A stretch of 64,000 nt of DNA from Cristatella mucedo (lineage: Eukaryota > Bryozoa > Phylactolaemata > Cristatellidae): positions 3,558,501 through 3,622,500 of the forward strand of contig WPIO01000005.1 of the NCBI GenBank assembly GCA_009760855.2, given 5' to 3'. The stretch's first letter is position 1. Each line of letters begins with the position of its first letter. Made by a program: the position numbers and the translations under genes. Below the pieces are notes generated by a model. The model saw only the letters and a program-made list of their open reading frames with translations, was not told the origin of the DNA and made no database searches. This document shows positions 11,250 to 22,619 of this stretch, piece by piece.

Positions 11250-12345
11250 CTGCCGGTTGACGTCTCACAACATGCTGGGCCACGGCGGGTGGGCTACTAC
11301 CGCAACAAGCACTATTCAGCGCTTTAAACTTGCACTGGTGCAGCTCTCAGCTTAGCTGCGATGGTAGCCCTTGCCTTAGAGGGGGGGGGGGGGGGTCGAC
11401 TAGGGCGCCTAGTACTGACGCAGCTCCTGACTCACCTAGCTCAGGTTAGAATGGAGCTTTATGCAGGCGTTGCGGTTAGGAGATGGAGCGACTAATGTGG
11501 TTGTCTTAGCGGGTTCGACTTGGACAGCTAATACAAGCCTGACTCCTGGTCTACCCGCTACAGTTAGAATGAAGCCTGGTGCAGACGTTGCGGTCAGGAT
11601 GTGCACCGACTAATATGCTGAAGTAGAAATAGCAGCGGCGCGCGAGGTCAGGAGTTGAAAGGAGAGAGAATATAATGAGACGAGTGACAGAGCTGAGAGA
11701 CAGCTTGGGTAGTCAAGCAGAGACTACGCCCCGAGAGCTCAGGGCTGCAGCTTGGGAGTCGAGGCGAGACTACGCTTCAAGAGCACGAGAGGCAAACCTA
11801 CGACGACGGACAGCTAAGTGCAACTTAGACAGCGCAGTTGTGTTCTGCCGGCTACTCAGTTAGCTGCTCGTATCTTGGGGTGCTGTAGCAACCCGCCTTC
11901 GCAATTGCTAGCGACGCGCGCATAGGTTAGTGTATTATATCCGGGCTTCGGGAGTTCGCGAAGTTATCTCCGTCGGTCCGGTACGCGCCGCGTAAACGCA
12001 CAGGGTAGTTGGTTATACTCGGGCTTCGGGAGTTCGCGAAGTTGACTCCGTCGGTCCCGTACGCGCCGCGTAAACGCACAGGGTAGTTGGTTATACTCGG
12101 GCTTCGGGAGTTCGCGCAGTTAACTCCGTCGGTCCGGTACGCGCCGCGTAAACGCACAGGGTAGTTGGTTATACTCGGGCTTCGGGGAGTTCGCGCAGTT
12201 AACTCCGTCGGTCCGGTACGCGCCGCGTAAAGCGCTTGCGCCGGCGCGTAACCACTACTAACAGGCCCACAATAAACTGTTGCTTTCGGCACCCAGCTGT
12301 GGCCGCCTGTGTTTTAACCGCACTGCAGCACTGCATCACACAGTC
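11250..12345 (+). mobile_element. Element G: LTR-like segment with internal tandem repeats
   Basis: This GC-rich block interrupts the 5' side of a LINE-A copy. It contains a TATA-like GAGAGAATATAATGAG near 11662, four 78-bp tandem units (11935-12240) and an AATAAA at 12271-12276, followed about 70 bases later by a CA-ending sequence. Two diverged direct copies of about 119 bp (11420-11533, 11534-11625) and a run of 15 G (11381-11395) are also present. The order of TATA, repeats and polyadenylation signal resembles a solo LTR, but I could not find a second LTR, a primer-binding site or a clear target duplication. It may instead be a non-autonomous element or a promoter region. Confidence 0.35.
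11935..12240. repeat. 78-bp minisatellite, about four units
   Basis: Units start at 11935, 12013, 12091 and 12169, each beginning TTATACTCGGGCTTCGGG or a close variant. 78 is a multiple of three, so the minus strand shows a 26-residue repeat (…ITNYPVRLRGAYRTDG…); I see no reason to call this a protein. Confidence 0.95.
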
Positions 12346-13382
12346 CACCGGTAGAGAACCGGGGGACGAACCTCTACGCGGTTACAAACTTACGGGTCGT
12401 AGGTTTGATAGTCGAGCTGTTGATAGGGCGGACGCAGGATGCAGGAAGGTTCTCGTTGACCTGCTGAAGAAGGCCCGCCGCTAGGTATCGACTAATGGTG
12501 ACATCGCACCTTATGCTAAGCAGGTCCTGATTTGTGTAGCATATCCGAGGACAACTCATAAGTAGTCACAGCGAAGATAGCAGCGGAATACCCGAAGGTA
12601 TCACGGAGAAATCAGGTAAAGGTCCACACTGCACTAGGTTCTCGCCCGAGGCAGCTCTCTAGGGAGGGAGAGCTGCTGCCACCAACGGTTGCTTATTTTT
12701 GGGTGAAATCAAAACAATCTATTTGAAAGACTGCTTCGAGAGTACTGCAAATGGCTGGAATTGAATTGCGAATGCACAATAATAGCAGCTCCACCTCCAG
12801 ATCATGTAGTTCGCGACTACAATTACAGCTCCTAAGAAGTCCGGAATGCTCTACAATACATTGCTGAGTTGTACCAATGATGGCAAAATACTTTCACCGT
12901 CAAGTCTCCTTGACTGGCCTTTATGTGATGTTTGCGTGATCATTGATACAGGAGCTTGTGTCTTTGCTGCCGATTTTAAGTGTCCCATATGAAGGTTTTA
13001 ATTTAAGTCTATTTAATTGGCTGGTCAGATTTTCTGATTCTTTAAATCTAAACAATGTATTTGGATGCAAATTACTGCTTAAGTTTCACCAAGAAACGTT
13101 GTGTTGATTTTTTATGAATCGGAAGAAGTTAACTTGATTTACTAGCTTAGCTAATCTATAATGAACTGCAAAGAGGAGGTAAATGACGACTCTCCACCTG
13201 GCTTATTAGAAACAGTTTCCATTTTTCTAACATATCTTGCATAACAATTAATAAATCCAGGACGCTTAGGTATGACGGTAATATATATTCATGCAACACG
13301 TGCATCCATGAGTAAACACGTGTATTGAATTTGGTTTTAGCTTCTCGTGTGAGCAGCAAGGGCATAGCCAAGATTTAGATAT
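12346..13382. other. Unannotated stretch
   Basis: No gene or repeat copy recognised. The LINE-A sequence interrupted by element G does not visibly resume here. Confidence 0.5.
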
Positions 13383-13750
13383 GGGTTAGATAAATTAGCT
13401 GTCCCATTCCTCCGCTTAAAGACAGTTGGCGACAGAAGCTTTAGCTCTGCAGGTCCTAGACTGTGGAACTCGCTTCCAAAATTCTTACGCAACGACAACT
13501 ACTCTCCAACTGCCGACTGTGGCACATCTTTTTTAGCGGTCTTGAACTGCTACTTCTATGCTACTCACTACCTCAACTGCTCTCCTGACTCTGCTATGCT
13601 TCCCACTTTCTCTTTGTTGCGTGAGACGAAGTCTGTTGGCTACCGAATGCGTACCGAAAGCCGCTTAGGCTGTGAGTGCGCTATGCAAAACTCTCCTGTG
13701 TAACACCCACATGGTCTTTATGACTTTGTGGAGTTACTGACGGAGATACA
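13383..13750 (+). mobile_element. LINE-B 3' fragment
   Basis: Carries the LINE-B C-terminal coding end (LRLKTVGDRSFSSAG equivalent, RETKSVGYRMRTESRLGCE) and the 3' UTR CACATGGTCTTTATGACTTT ending in GAGATACA. The 5' side is truncated. It matches 24540-24905, 54540-54905 and 57220-57575. Confidence 0.93.
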
Positions 13751-14401
13751 CCGGGGCCTTGCAGTGCAAGCCGCAGGTCAAGGACTTACGAATTTGCAAC
13801 ACAGTGGCGAATTTATTACTATGAACATCGACCAGATACATTTAGATTCCTTTCTCTACTTGTTGGTCGTTGGCTGTGTCTTAATAAATTGCATTTTGAT
13901 GTTTACATTAGTACTTTTCTAGCACCAAGAGTTGTCGTAGCTAATGCCGAGCATTTTTTCAAAATAAAATTAATGCTACGGCGAAAACACTAAACACTTT
14001 ACTTCCTACTCGTTGTTTTTTTTTATTAAACTATCATGTATATATGTGTCGGCCAAGGAATCACGTGCAGGTAATTTAAAAACAGTAAAAAACGAAAGAG
14101 CACAACAAATATATAGGAATTATTACACTGAGACTTAAGGCAGCGCACATTATGATTATGGTTACAGTCGGCAGGCCGTGAGCACTTTAAGGAGCAGCTT
14201 TACAAAAAATCGGATTAACGTGACGAACTGATTGCCGAGTAGTTTTTGCTGTTTAAGTCCCGAAGTGACCTTAATTTTCCAAAATAACCAATTGCATTAT
14301 CGTCGGTGCATGTTTTTACAAGGCCCATCAAAAATAAGTTCAGCGTTTTAGCGAAAGCCACCAAATTGAACTATGAGAGTGAGCTTTGGCTAGGGTGCAG
14401 A
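13751..14401. other. Unannotated AT-rich stretch
   Basis: No gene or repeat recognised. It is the left outer flank of the long inverted repeat. Confidence 0.5.
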
Positions 14402-15545
14402 AGTCCTAACTCTAAATGTTCATACTCACAGTCATGGTAATAGGAACTTTGTGGGCTATAGGTTCGGCTATAAGTAGCTAACCCAGAGATGCTTTTCTCG
14501 TTGGCTGCTGAGTTTTGTTGCTATGTTCAGTTCTTCTAGACAGGTGAAAATTGCTGTAAGGTAGTATATCAAGCTACCACTAAGCGAAACATCAGACAGC
14601 AGAGGCTTAGATGCACTTCTTACTTTTGAAACTCCTGCCATGTTGTCACCTAAAATAAGAAAAGATAAGAAATTAATGCAATTAAGCAGTGAAGTGTCAA
14701 TAGAAGCCATCAAACGCTTTTTACCAAACATTAATGACAGAATTCTTGTTAAGCCAAAAACCGAAACCATGGTTGATTTGCTATTAGGTCGACTCCTATC
14801 TGCCGTCATTTAGGTAATACTGCAACCATGATTGGGTATGTTTATTCTATCTAAGTAGCTTAAAGTAACCTTTACAAACCAATAATCACTGCACTTATAA
14901 AATAATGAATGCACCCGAAAGTGAACCAACTCATACCGGCTGGATGTTAAAAAATCAGCAGGTGATTAGCAATATTTTGCTGTTTGGAGGCACGACATGT
15001 GAGAATTTCCAGTGCCACGGATTAAAACACTTACTGTCCTACTATTACGATCCCTATTAGACACGTAACTGGGCAGCCATCATCAAATGCCGTCGCCTGC
15101 CGCTCAGCCACCCGAGCTGAGCACGATCGCTCTCACAGATATGCATGGATATGTGAGGCTCCTCGAATGACCAGCTGCCCAGCGGTAAGAGTGGCGACCT
15201 GATTCCGAATAATATGCCATAAGCACGAATGAGTACACAAAGAACAACTCACCATGATCAAATAGTGAGCGACACAACCTTAAAATATAAACACAGTATC
15301 GTAGGGAGCCAGAGAATGTCAATTCAAGTAAAGCAACGTGGCAACTGAGCGACTCGTGACAAACAATCCTGGCGGCAGTTTTGTGCCAACGTCAGGTGCA
15401 TTATTGCATCTGCCAGATGGACGAATTCGGATGTGGTATCTTGATGTGGCTAGGCTCGAATTCTGCAGCAGCTGCTGCTACTACTTCTACTGTCTGATGT
15501 TGCTGCTGACACTCTCTGCTGCTGCTGCTATTGTATGCTGCTGCT
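14402..15545. repeat. Long inverted repeat, left arm
   Basis: The reverse complement matches 17318-18463 over about 1.14 kb. The outer edge of similarity is at TCCTAACTCTAAATGTTC (14406) against the mirror near 18460; the inner edge dissolves into CTG-rich sequence. Both arms contain the same 60-codon open frame ending in the CTG tract (start at 15338 here, 17530 on the other strand there), which is best explained by the duplication itself. Confidence 0.93.
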
Positions 15546-15628
15546 GCTGCTCACTATCTGCTGCTACTGCTGCTGTTTAATCTCTGCTGCTGGTACTCAC
15601 TATCTCTGCTGCAGCTGCTCTCTCTCCC

Positions 15629-15677
<49 letters not shown>

Positions 15678-15760
15678 TACTGCTGCTGCTCACCCTCCCT
15701 GCTGCTTTTACTGCCCTCTCTCTGCTGCCCTTCTGCTGCCTCGTTGCTGCCAAGCTGCTG
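15535..15760 (+). repeat. CTG-rich and (CT)n low-complexity tract
   Basis: Scattered CTG units followed by a pure CT run (about 15635-15675) and more CTG/CCT. It lies between the left inverted arm and the parent duplication. The Leu/Ser/Cys-rich frames are not genes. Confidence 0.9.
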
Positions 15761-15903
15761 CCTCCCGGTGCTTCTTACTTAATGTCGGCGCAAGCTCTGG
15801 AAAGCAAATGGCAAACAAAGACACGGAAGGCAAGTTAACTGGACTTGCAATGATAGGCATAGCAGTACATCTCAAAAGTCTGCAGCCTGATGATGTGGGT
15901 TAA

Positions 15904-17345
15904 GCTGACACAATGAATAACGCCGGCAAGGTCGAGTAGAGCATATCGGTAAGCCCGATTGTTTTTTTATAAGCTGCTTCTCGACAACTGGAATTAAGTT
16001 TCTAGCTAAAATGTCGACATGCAGCACTGCTAGGGAAATCCCAGGAAGCAGAGCACCAAACGCAAAGCATTACTCTATTATTGGAGTAACTAGAGCTCGG
16101 AACAATAGAGCCTGTTTCTACAGCTCCACAGTTAGCTTGGAAGAATAGGACAGCTGCATGGGTTACCCATAATACTAAGTATTGGCATAAGTTTATATAG
16201 TAAAAGTAATAGTAAAATCAACGGACAGTGGTGTTCATTTCGCCCGGAAGACAAACGCATGCACGACCATTTCGGCGTGTCTGTGATGGATTCCCCTCCC
16301 CCAACAAAATTCCATCTGACAGTACGAGCTCTCAAGTTACTACTCTATTCGAAAATTGAGCGACTGCAAAATAAACGTCACACGACACCGGCGATAGAAA
16401 ATCGGAAATGGACGTTTAGTTCGAACTTCATGGCAATAAGTAGTAGTGACAGTATCGCCTGCTAAACTGTCAACAATCGCTTTTAGAAGCAGCACTTACT
16501 TACTTAGCGAGGCTATGAGGCTGTCTTCAGCCGCGGTTGGGGCAAGATATTCTTGGCTCGAAGCACTTGCTCGTCAGCCTAAAGTGTTTGGCACTGTCAC
16601 GCGATAGCGTACATATAATCAAGCTGAAAGGCGCCACTCTGAGTAAGGAGTGCATGTTCTATTCATGGCGCCGGAAACTTGCAACATTTCGCACACAACT
16701 TGCTGATGCTGGGAGCTTGTGCAATAGGGAAACTTAAGACTAAGCACCATCCCCAAGCCAGCGTGTACCCACTACCTCCACCTAGGCTCAAAAATTAGCC
16801 TCCAATCACAAATACTTACGACAATGACGTCGTCTGCTCGAGTAGGCCGTAATGGCTCACTGGGTAAGGCTGTTGCTTTTCACGACCTGGGTCTCAAGGT
16901 CGTGGGTTCGAATACTGCGGTGGGCGATCCTTTATCATCACTGTAAGCTGTTGTGATAGAAGTAAAGGCTCTTTTGTCGCTATGTAAAAAGAGGCTTTTG
17001 AAAAGGCTTGTATTATTATTTTATTATTATTATGCTTGACTACGCCTACACCAGCAGTTAAGACTCCGACGGCATGCTACTTTAAAATGTCTGGTAAACG
17101 GCTTGTGGAGCACTGGCAAGTCAGGCTCATTTGAACTTGCTGAACACTGCACATGTCGACACCACTCCTTAACGCGACATCAAACCGCTATGGTTGTATG
17201 GGCTATCAGCTGTTACCACCCCCCTCTGTCACAAGCAGCTGCCGTAGTCAGGTACCTCAAATGGGCTGCTGTCACTCTCTGCTGCTGTCACTCTCTGCTG
17301 CTGATCTTTGAGGAAGCAGAGAAGCAGCGCAGAATAGCAGCAGCA
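15904..17345. repeat. Parent locus of the duplication, first part
   Basis: Direct match of window positions 1-1262. Together with 19507-23690 it forms the most complete version of the duplicated locus. The insertions relative to copy A are a SINE-A (16846-17033) and, further on, the right inverted arm and a LINE-A 3' end. Confidence 0.9.
16846..17033 (+). mobile_element. SINE-A copy 1, with target-site duplication
   Basis: A tRNA-derived SINE of 188 bp. The head has an A-box-like TGGCTCACTGGGTAAGGC and a B box GGGTTCGAATA; the body ends GTCGCTATGTAAAA…; the tail is (TTA)n. The insertion lies between GCTCGAGTAG (16836-16845) and GCTTGACTAC (17034-17043). The paralogous copy A has the uninterrupted site GCTTGAGTAG (928-937), so both the boundaries and the 10-bp target duplication are directly visible. 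Confidence 0.95.
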
Positions 17346-18463
17346 GGCCCAGAGAGTGTCAGCAACAACATCAGAAAGTAGAAGTAGTAGCAGCAGCTGC
17401 TGCAGAATTCGAGCCTAGCCACATCAAGATACCACATCCGAATTCGTCCATCTGGCAGATGCAATAATGCACCTGACGTTGGCACAAAACTGCCGCCAGG
17501 ATTGTTTGTCACGAGTCGTTCAGTTGCCACGTTGCTTTACTTGTATTGATATTGTCTGCCTACCTACGATACTGTGTATATATTTTAAAGTCATGTCACT
17601 CACTATTTGATCATGGTGAGTTGTTCTTTGTGTACTCATTCGTGCTAATGGCATATTATTCGGAATCATGTCGCCACTTTTACCGCTGGGCAGCTGTTCA
17701 TTCGAGGAGCCTCACATATCCATGCATATCTGTGAGAGCGATCGTGCTCAGCTCGGGTGGCTGAGCGGCAGGCGACGGCATTTGATGATGGCTGCCCAGT
17801 TACGTGTCTAATAGGGATCGTAATAGTAGGACAGTAAGTGTTTTAATCCGTGGCACTGGAAATTCTCACATGTCGTGCCTCCAAACAGCAAAATATTGCT
17901 AATCACCTGCTGATTTTTAACATCCAGCCGGTATGAGTTGGTTCACTTTCGGGTGCATTCGTTATTTTATAAGTGCAGTGATTATTGGTTTGTAAAGGTT
18001 ACTTTAAGCTACTTAGATAGAATAAGCATACCCTATCATGGTTGCAGTATTACCTAAATGACGGATGATAGGAGTCAACTTCATAGCAAATCAATGGGTT
18101 TTGGCTTACCGAGAATTCGGTCATAAGTGTTTGGAAATAATCTGTTGATGGCTTCTACTGGCACTTTACTGCTTAATTGTATGTATTTTCAAATTTTTTC
18201 CTTATTTTATGTGACAACATGGCAGGAGTGGCAAAAGTAAGAAGTGCATCTAAGCCTCTGCTGTCTCTGGTATTTCGCTTGGTGATAGCTTGATATACTA
18301 CCTTACAGCAATTTTCACCTGTCTAGAAGAACTGGATTTAGTAACAAAACTCTGGGGCCAACGAGAAATGCATCTCTGGGGTTTGCTACTCTTGGCCGAA
18401 CCTATAGCCAACTACGGTCCTATTACCATTACTGTAAGTATGAACATTTAGAAATAGGATTCT
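17318..18463. repeat. Long inverted repeat, right arm
   Basis: Reverse complement of 14402-15545. Relative to copy A this arm sits between the CAG tract and the LINE-A fragment, a region deleted from copy A. It differs from the left arm by scattered substitutions and small indels. Confidence 0.93.
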
Positions 18464-18619
18464 CTCAAGTCCATTGCTCCATATGTCAAGTCGTACATAC
18501 ACGAGAGCTCGATCAATCGTACCAGACGACAGGAAATTAGCATGCGTTAATGGCATGATGCTGTGCTGCATCAATGGCTCAACTATTGGCTACGGGTGAG
18601 ACTAATAATAAGGGGCTTC

Positions 18620-18970
18620 GTTAATTACAAAAGCAGAACCCTCAGGCACACCCAATAGGGGATATCCAACTACCACAAACTGCCACAGGAGTGGAGCCTA
18701 TAATGAATGGCTCGACAGCTCAAAGACACGGAGTATATGCTCAGAATATATGGGTTACCGGAGCAGTTCAGGAGAAGCAGATCAGGGAGAGGGCTAAATT
18801 CCCCTGAGCCGTCTCGAGACTGGGCGTGGCTGGCCTGGTTTCTAATTATAAAGTGCTTAGTGTTGCAGCCGAGAAAGTTGTTGCTAGGTTGCACTACCCA
18901 GCCCAATGACAGGTCGTACGGAGAACTATTACATACCTACACCGCTGCTGCTCTTGAGCTCGTTGGTTGA
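18620..18970 (+). repeat. Dispersed repeat D, copy 1
   Basis: Shares the blocks ACTACCACAAACTGCC, GACTGGGCGTGGCTGG and the GACAGGTCGTACGG end with the minus strand of 35090-35440. In this orientation the other copy has an AATAAA-like signal near the end, which suggests an LTR or a non-autonomous element, but the termini are unproven. Confidence 0.5.
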
Positions 18971-19021
18971 AACTCAATCAAAACATTCGTCCGTGAACTC
19001 TCTCATATCGTAGACCAAGGC

Positions 19022-19862
19022 AGGTCCTTGACCGATAATAATAATTATAATAATAATGATGCACTTGATAAAGGGCCCTCAGAAAACTCAATCTCTTTCT
19101 AGACGCATTACATTTGCTGCAAAGGGAAACGCGATTGAATGGTGAGTAGTATCATGCTTGATAAGCAACATGAATAACATGGTTAGGGGTGACATGCACA
19201 GGGTCAGCATGCAAATGTGATTAGTGGCAGCATTCACAGTGTCAGCACGCATAAGCACATCAAAGACGAATCACAAGGACCCACTAAATGCTGTCCTAAC
19301 TGGTTTTTTTTTAAGTTCTTCTTAAATGTGGTCAAGTCAAGGGATGTTCTGACGCAAGTCGGGATGGAGTTCCAAGCTTTGGGAGCATACGAACTGAATG
19401 CACGGTCTCCAAAGGATTTGAGGTTTGTACCAGGTATTGGTAAACGGTTGGATTCCGAAAAGCGGGTGGTACGATGCTTGGCCTGGTGGGGAAGTAGATC
19501 CGAGAGATAGGCTGGAGCAAAAGAATGAAGTGACCTAAAATTGAGAGACAAAACCTTGAAGTTGATGCGTTGTTTGACATGTAGACAGTGCACGCCAGCG
19601 AGAAGTGGTGTGATGTGGCAACTGCGATGCTCACGACAGAAAAGCCTAGCTGAGAAGTTTTGCACAAGCTGTAATCGCCTGATTGCACATGCCGGTAGGC
19701 CAGCAAGCAGTGAGTTACAGAAGTCAAGACGGGATGTCGCGAATTCGTTGACCAACTTAGACTTGGTATCCTTATCCAAACAAGCCATAATTTTAGCAAT
19801 GTTATGTAGCTGAAAGTAGGCAGACTTGATTGTGGAGCTGATGTGGTCGTCGAACGAGATCA
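19022..19862 (-). mobile_element. LINE-A 3' copy with tail
   Basis: The minus strand runs from SLDDHISSTIK-like coding sequence through the C-terminus (TSRLDFCNSLLAGLPACAIR, CREHRSCHITPLLAG) to the 3' UTR hairpin and a (TTA)n tail at 19026-19058. 5' truncated at about 19862. The 3' half was lost from copy A. Confidence 0.93.
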
Positions 19863-21297
19863 TAAATAGGCCATTGTTTACGGTCAGTTACAAACAGCGG
19901 TCGCTCCGTTTTAACAACCTAATATAGATATCTTGTTATGCGGGGATCCAGCGGCCAGGAGACCAGCGTTACGTGGCATTCGCCAACTGTCGCCTACAGC
20001 CACGGCAAGCTTCAGCTGATGTAAGCATGTGGATCTCCATGCAGCCCAGTGCTTCTTCGGGCTTGGGTAGAGAGACATAACTGTAGCCATCGCAGAAGAG
20101 AAACTACCTAGAGAGGCCGGAAATTTACTTAGGACCAAGACGTAAAAATCATGATTAATATAATATTCGTATTAATAAATAGCATGGGGCGTGTAACCTT
20201 TATTACAGTCGAATGATCTCAAACACCCAATGCAAAGGCTGGACCTCCTAAAACAGTCTCTGTAGACCCATCGCAACACAGCAACGGAAATTTGCATATA
20301 TTGCTATCGTTGGCAAATAAAATCATACTGGAAATTGATAATTTAACGACAATCAAATGATAAATCTTGTAAGTATGCCCATATAGAAGGTCACTGCTTA
20401 TTTTGTAGCCAGCTTGGACCAATGTGATGAGAACTAGTACCAATACAGAGTGTCTAGTAGATTGCACTCTTTAAGTTACAGTAGACACAAATATTCCCAG
20501 TGAAAAATATGTGATATGTATACGCTCTTATAATAAAAATTGAACTATTCGAAAACAGTTTACCATTCTTCGTCGAGTAACAAACGGGCTACTGTAAGAC
20601 GGAACTGCGAGATCTCCCGTGATCTTGGAGAGCTCTGCTGCAACGTCAGTCAGTGGACACCCATCCCGAATTGTAGGACCAACATGATAGTTTAGGCAAC
20701 TATTTTTTGGTTTCTGCAATGTTGCATTAATTTGTGAACGCGGTTTGCTTTAGTTAAACTTGGCTGGTCAATCAATGCGTTTTTTAATGGATCTAGAAGT
20801 CTTTTTGAGTTGTGCAGAGTCACAAAAGGCACAAACCCTGGACTGCCCGAGCTTTGGCAGCGAAAGCGTAATATCAAGGGTTCAAAAAGACGTTGAACAT
20901 CTTATGCGAAATAAAGCTCATATGGAGCGGTAGTTTGACTTGCTGGAGCAAGACACTACACTGCTGAAACATCACTGCAGTGCTGAAGCAAGACACGGCA
21001 CTGCTGAAGCAAGACACGGCACTGTTAAAGCGTCAACGAGAGTACTCGGATAGAGAAATAAAGATGCTTAAGGCTGATGTGGCAACACTTAAGAAAGAGA
21101 AGGCTGAACTGCTTCTGAGAGCCCTAACAGCTGACTTACAAAGAACTGCATGCTGGATGACGCTGTACCAGGACAACATTACGGATGAAAACTGGTACGA
21201 ACATTCGACATTCTCATCGTTGGAGAACTGTAAGCGTCTACAGTCGACTGAGGTTGACGCAAGCAAAGGCCAAGTCGCCCGATGGTGAAGTCCGGAC
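19507..21297. repeat. Parent locus of the duplication, second part
   Basis: Collinear with 1383-3205. It continues without interruption into the segment matched by inverted copy B (21108-23690), showing that copies A and B are partial copies of one locus. Confidence 0.9.
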
Positions 21298-21655
21298 TGG
21301 CACCATAAGGCAGACGTGTACAGTCTCCTAGAGACTTTCTATTGGCAGCAGAAAGGAGGAAACGAGGCCACACATCCCATCTTTGCAGAAATTGGCGGGG
21401 AAATTTTACTTAACCTTGCAAAATTGGCACGCGGTAGGTAACCAATGCATAGATTCTTGGCCAATATTAATTGCCTGGAGGATGTTGGGAGAAGATGTCG
21501 TGGTTAACATGGATATGAAAAGCCTTTCGGAGATGGCATGCGGGAAGACCGAGGTAGAAGATTTGAGCACGCTTCACCTGAATGATGTTGAGTTGGAAAT
21601 GTCTGAACAGGAAGAGTTTCTCAATCTCGAAAGCTCAAGAAGGTGGTAGAAAGAA
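20785..21655 (+). pseudogene. Coiled-coil protein, parent copy (broken)
   Basis: The start ATG at 20785 matches the one at 2733. The N-terminal frame reads to an in-frame TAG near 20932 (after HMERQ-equivalent codons, where copy A has GAG), and a local repeat of AAGACACGGCACTG at about 20988-21020 extends the coiled coil. The frame then resumes as LLKQDTALLKRQREYSDREI, the shared ACWMTLYQDNITDENWYE, and a C-terminal part with ADVYSLLETFYWQQKGG and NEATHPIFAEI, interrupted by a TGA at 21286. The copy preserves more of the gene than the others but cannot encode a full protein. Family unknown. Confidence 0.5.
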
Positions 21656-22311
21656 ATGGTCCGAAGCAAGAATCTGCTAGGAAAGACCAAGATATCGAGA
21701 TGAGATGGTACATAGCAAGGGTCCATGAGACACGGCACCTCGATAGAAACTATAATCACCCGGTACTACCAGCAGCTTGCCATTCTTGTCTTTGGAGCTG
21801 TATACATAAATGCTGTTATAAACGTGAGATTGTTCAGGCTTTGTCTTTCTTTCTTTATTGTCTGCCAGGTCGCCTGATTTTGTAGAGTGATCGTGTCATA
21901 TAATCAATCTAATCTTTTGACCGCTCTATTTCGCGCCTGTTAAAACCACTTTCTCAAGCTCGTACAAGTGAGTGCTAACAAATCTATCTAAGGCCTTGGC
22001 AAGCAAAGTATTCCTCACTTAACTTCAAAGCAGCAATAATTTCCAGCTAGTGGTGTCTTCTTTGTAATGTAGGCCAAGCATTTTATCTCAGAGAGCGTGC
22101 CTAAATGTAGACCTTTGTTGGGTGTCGAAAAGAGATCATGAACGTTAGCAAATCCCCCTGTTCACGGCTTCAACTGTCTTGGATTACTTTATTGCCCTCG
22201 AACCCCTGTTGAAGGAGGAAAAATTCTCACTTAGTTATGCGGTAGCCCATAGACATGTACTGCAGTTGTGAAACTGTAAATTGCAGCATTACTCGACTTG
22301 GATTACTTCTA

Positions 22312-22504
22312 GCCGTAATGGCTCACTGGGTCAGGCGGTTGCTTTTCACGACAACGGCCCTCGAGGTCGTAGGTTCGAATCCTGTAGTGGGCGATCCCTA
22401 TCGCCACTGCAAGCGGTGGTGGTAGCCGTAAAGGCTCTTCTGTCGCTATACAAAAATAGCCTATAAATCAGCTAGTATTTTCCTAATCTTTTTCTTTCTT
22501 TCCA
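22312..22504 (+). mobile_element. SINE-A copy 2
   Basis: Begins GCCGTAATGGCTCACTGGGT, contains the B box AGGTTCGAATCC and the body CTGTCGCTATACAAAAATAG. Inverted copy B reads ATACTTCTAAGTGAGCTGA without interruption, so the insertion lies between CTTCTA (22311) and AGTGAG (22505). Any target duplication is degraded. Confidence 0.92.
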
Positions 22505-22619
22505 AGTGAGCTGATTGTCTCTTAGAGCAGCATGCTCAAGTTCAAGGTGATAGTCTAAGGTTTATTCATTTGATGTAATTTCTCCTTGAATTATAGTTAT
22601 GTATATTCTTGGAAAGTAA

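Noticed and set aside
16846-16935. tRNA gene
   Set aside because: A- and B-box-like elements are present, but the sequence continues into a SINE body and tail, is repeated in the window, and lacks a proper acceptor stem.
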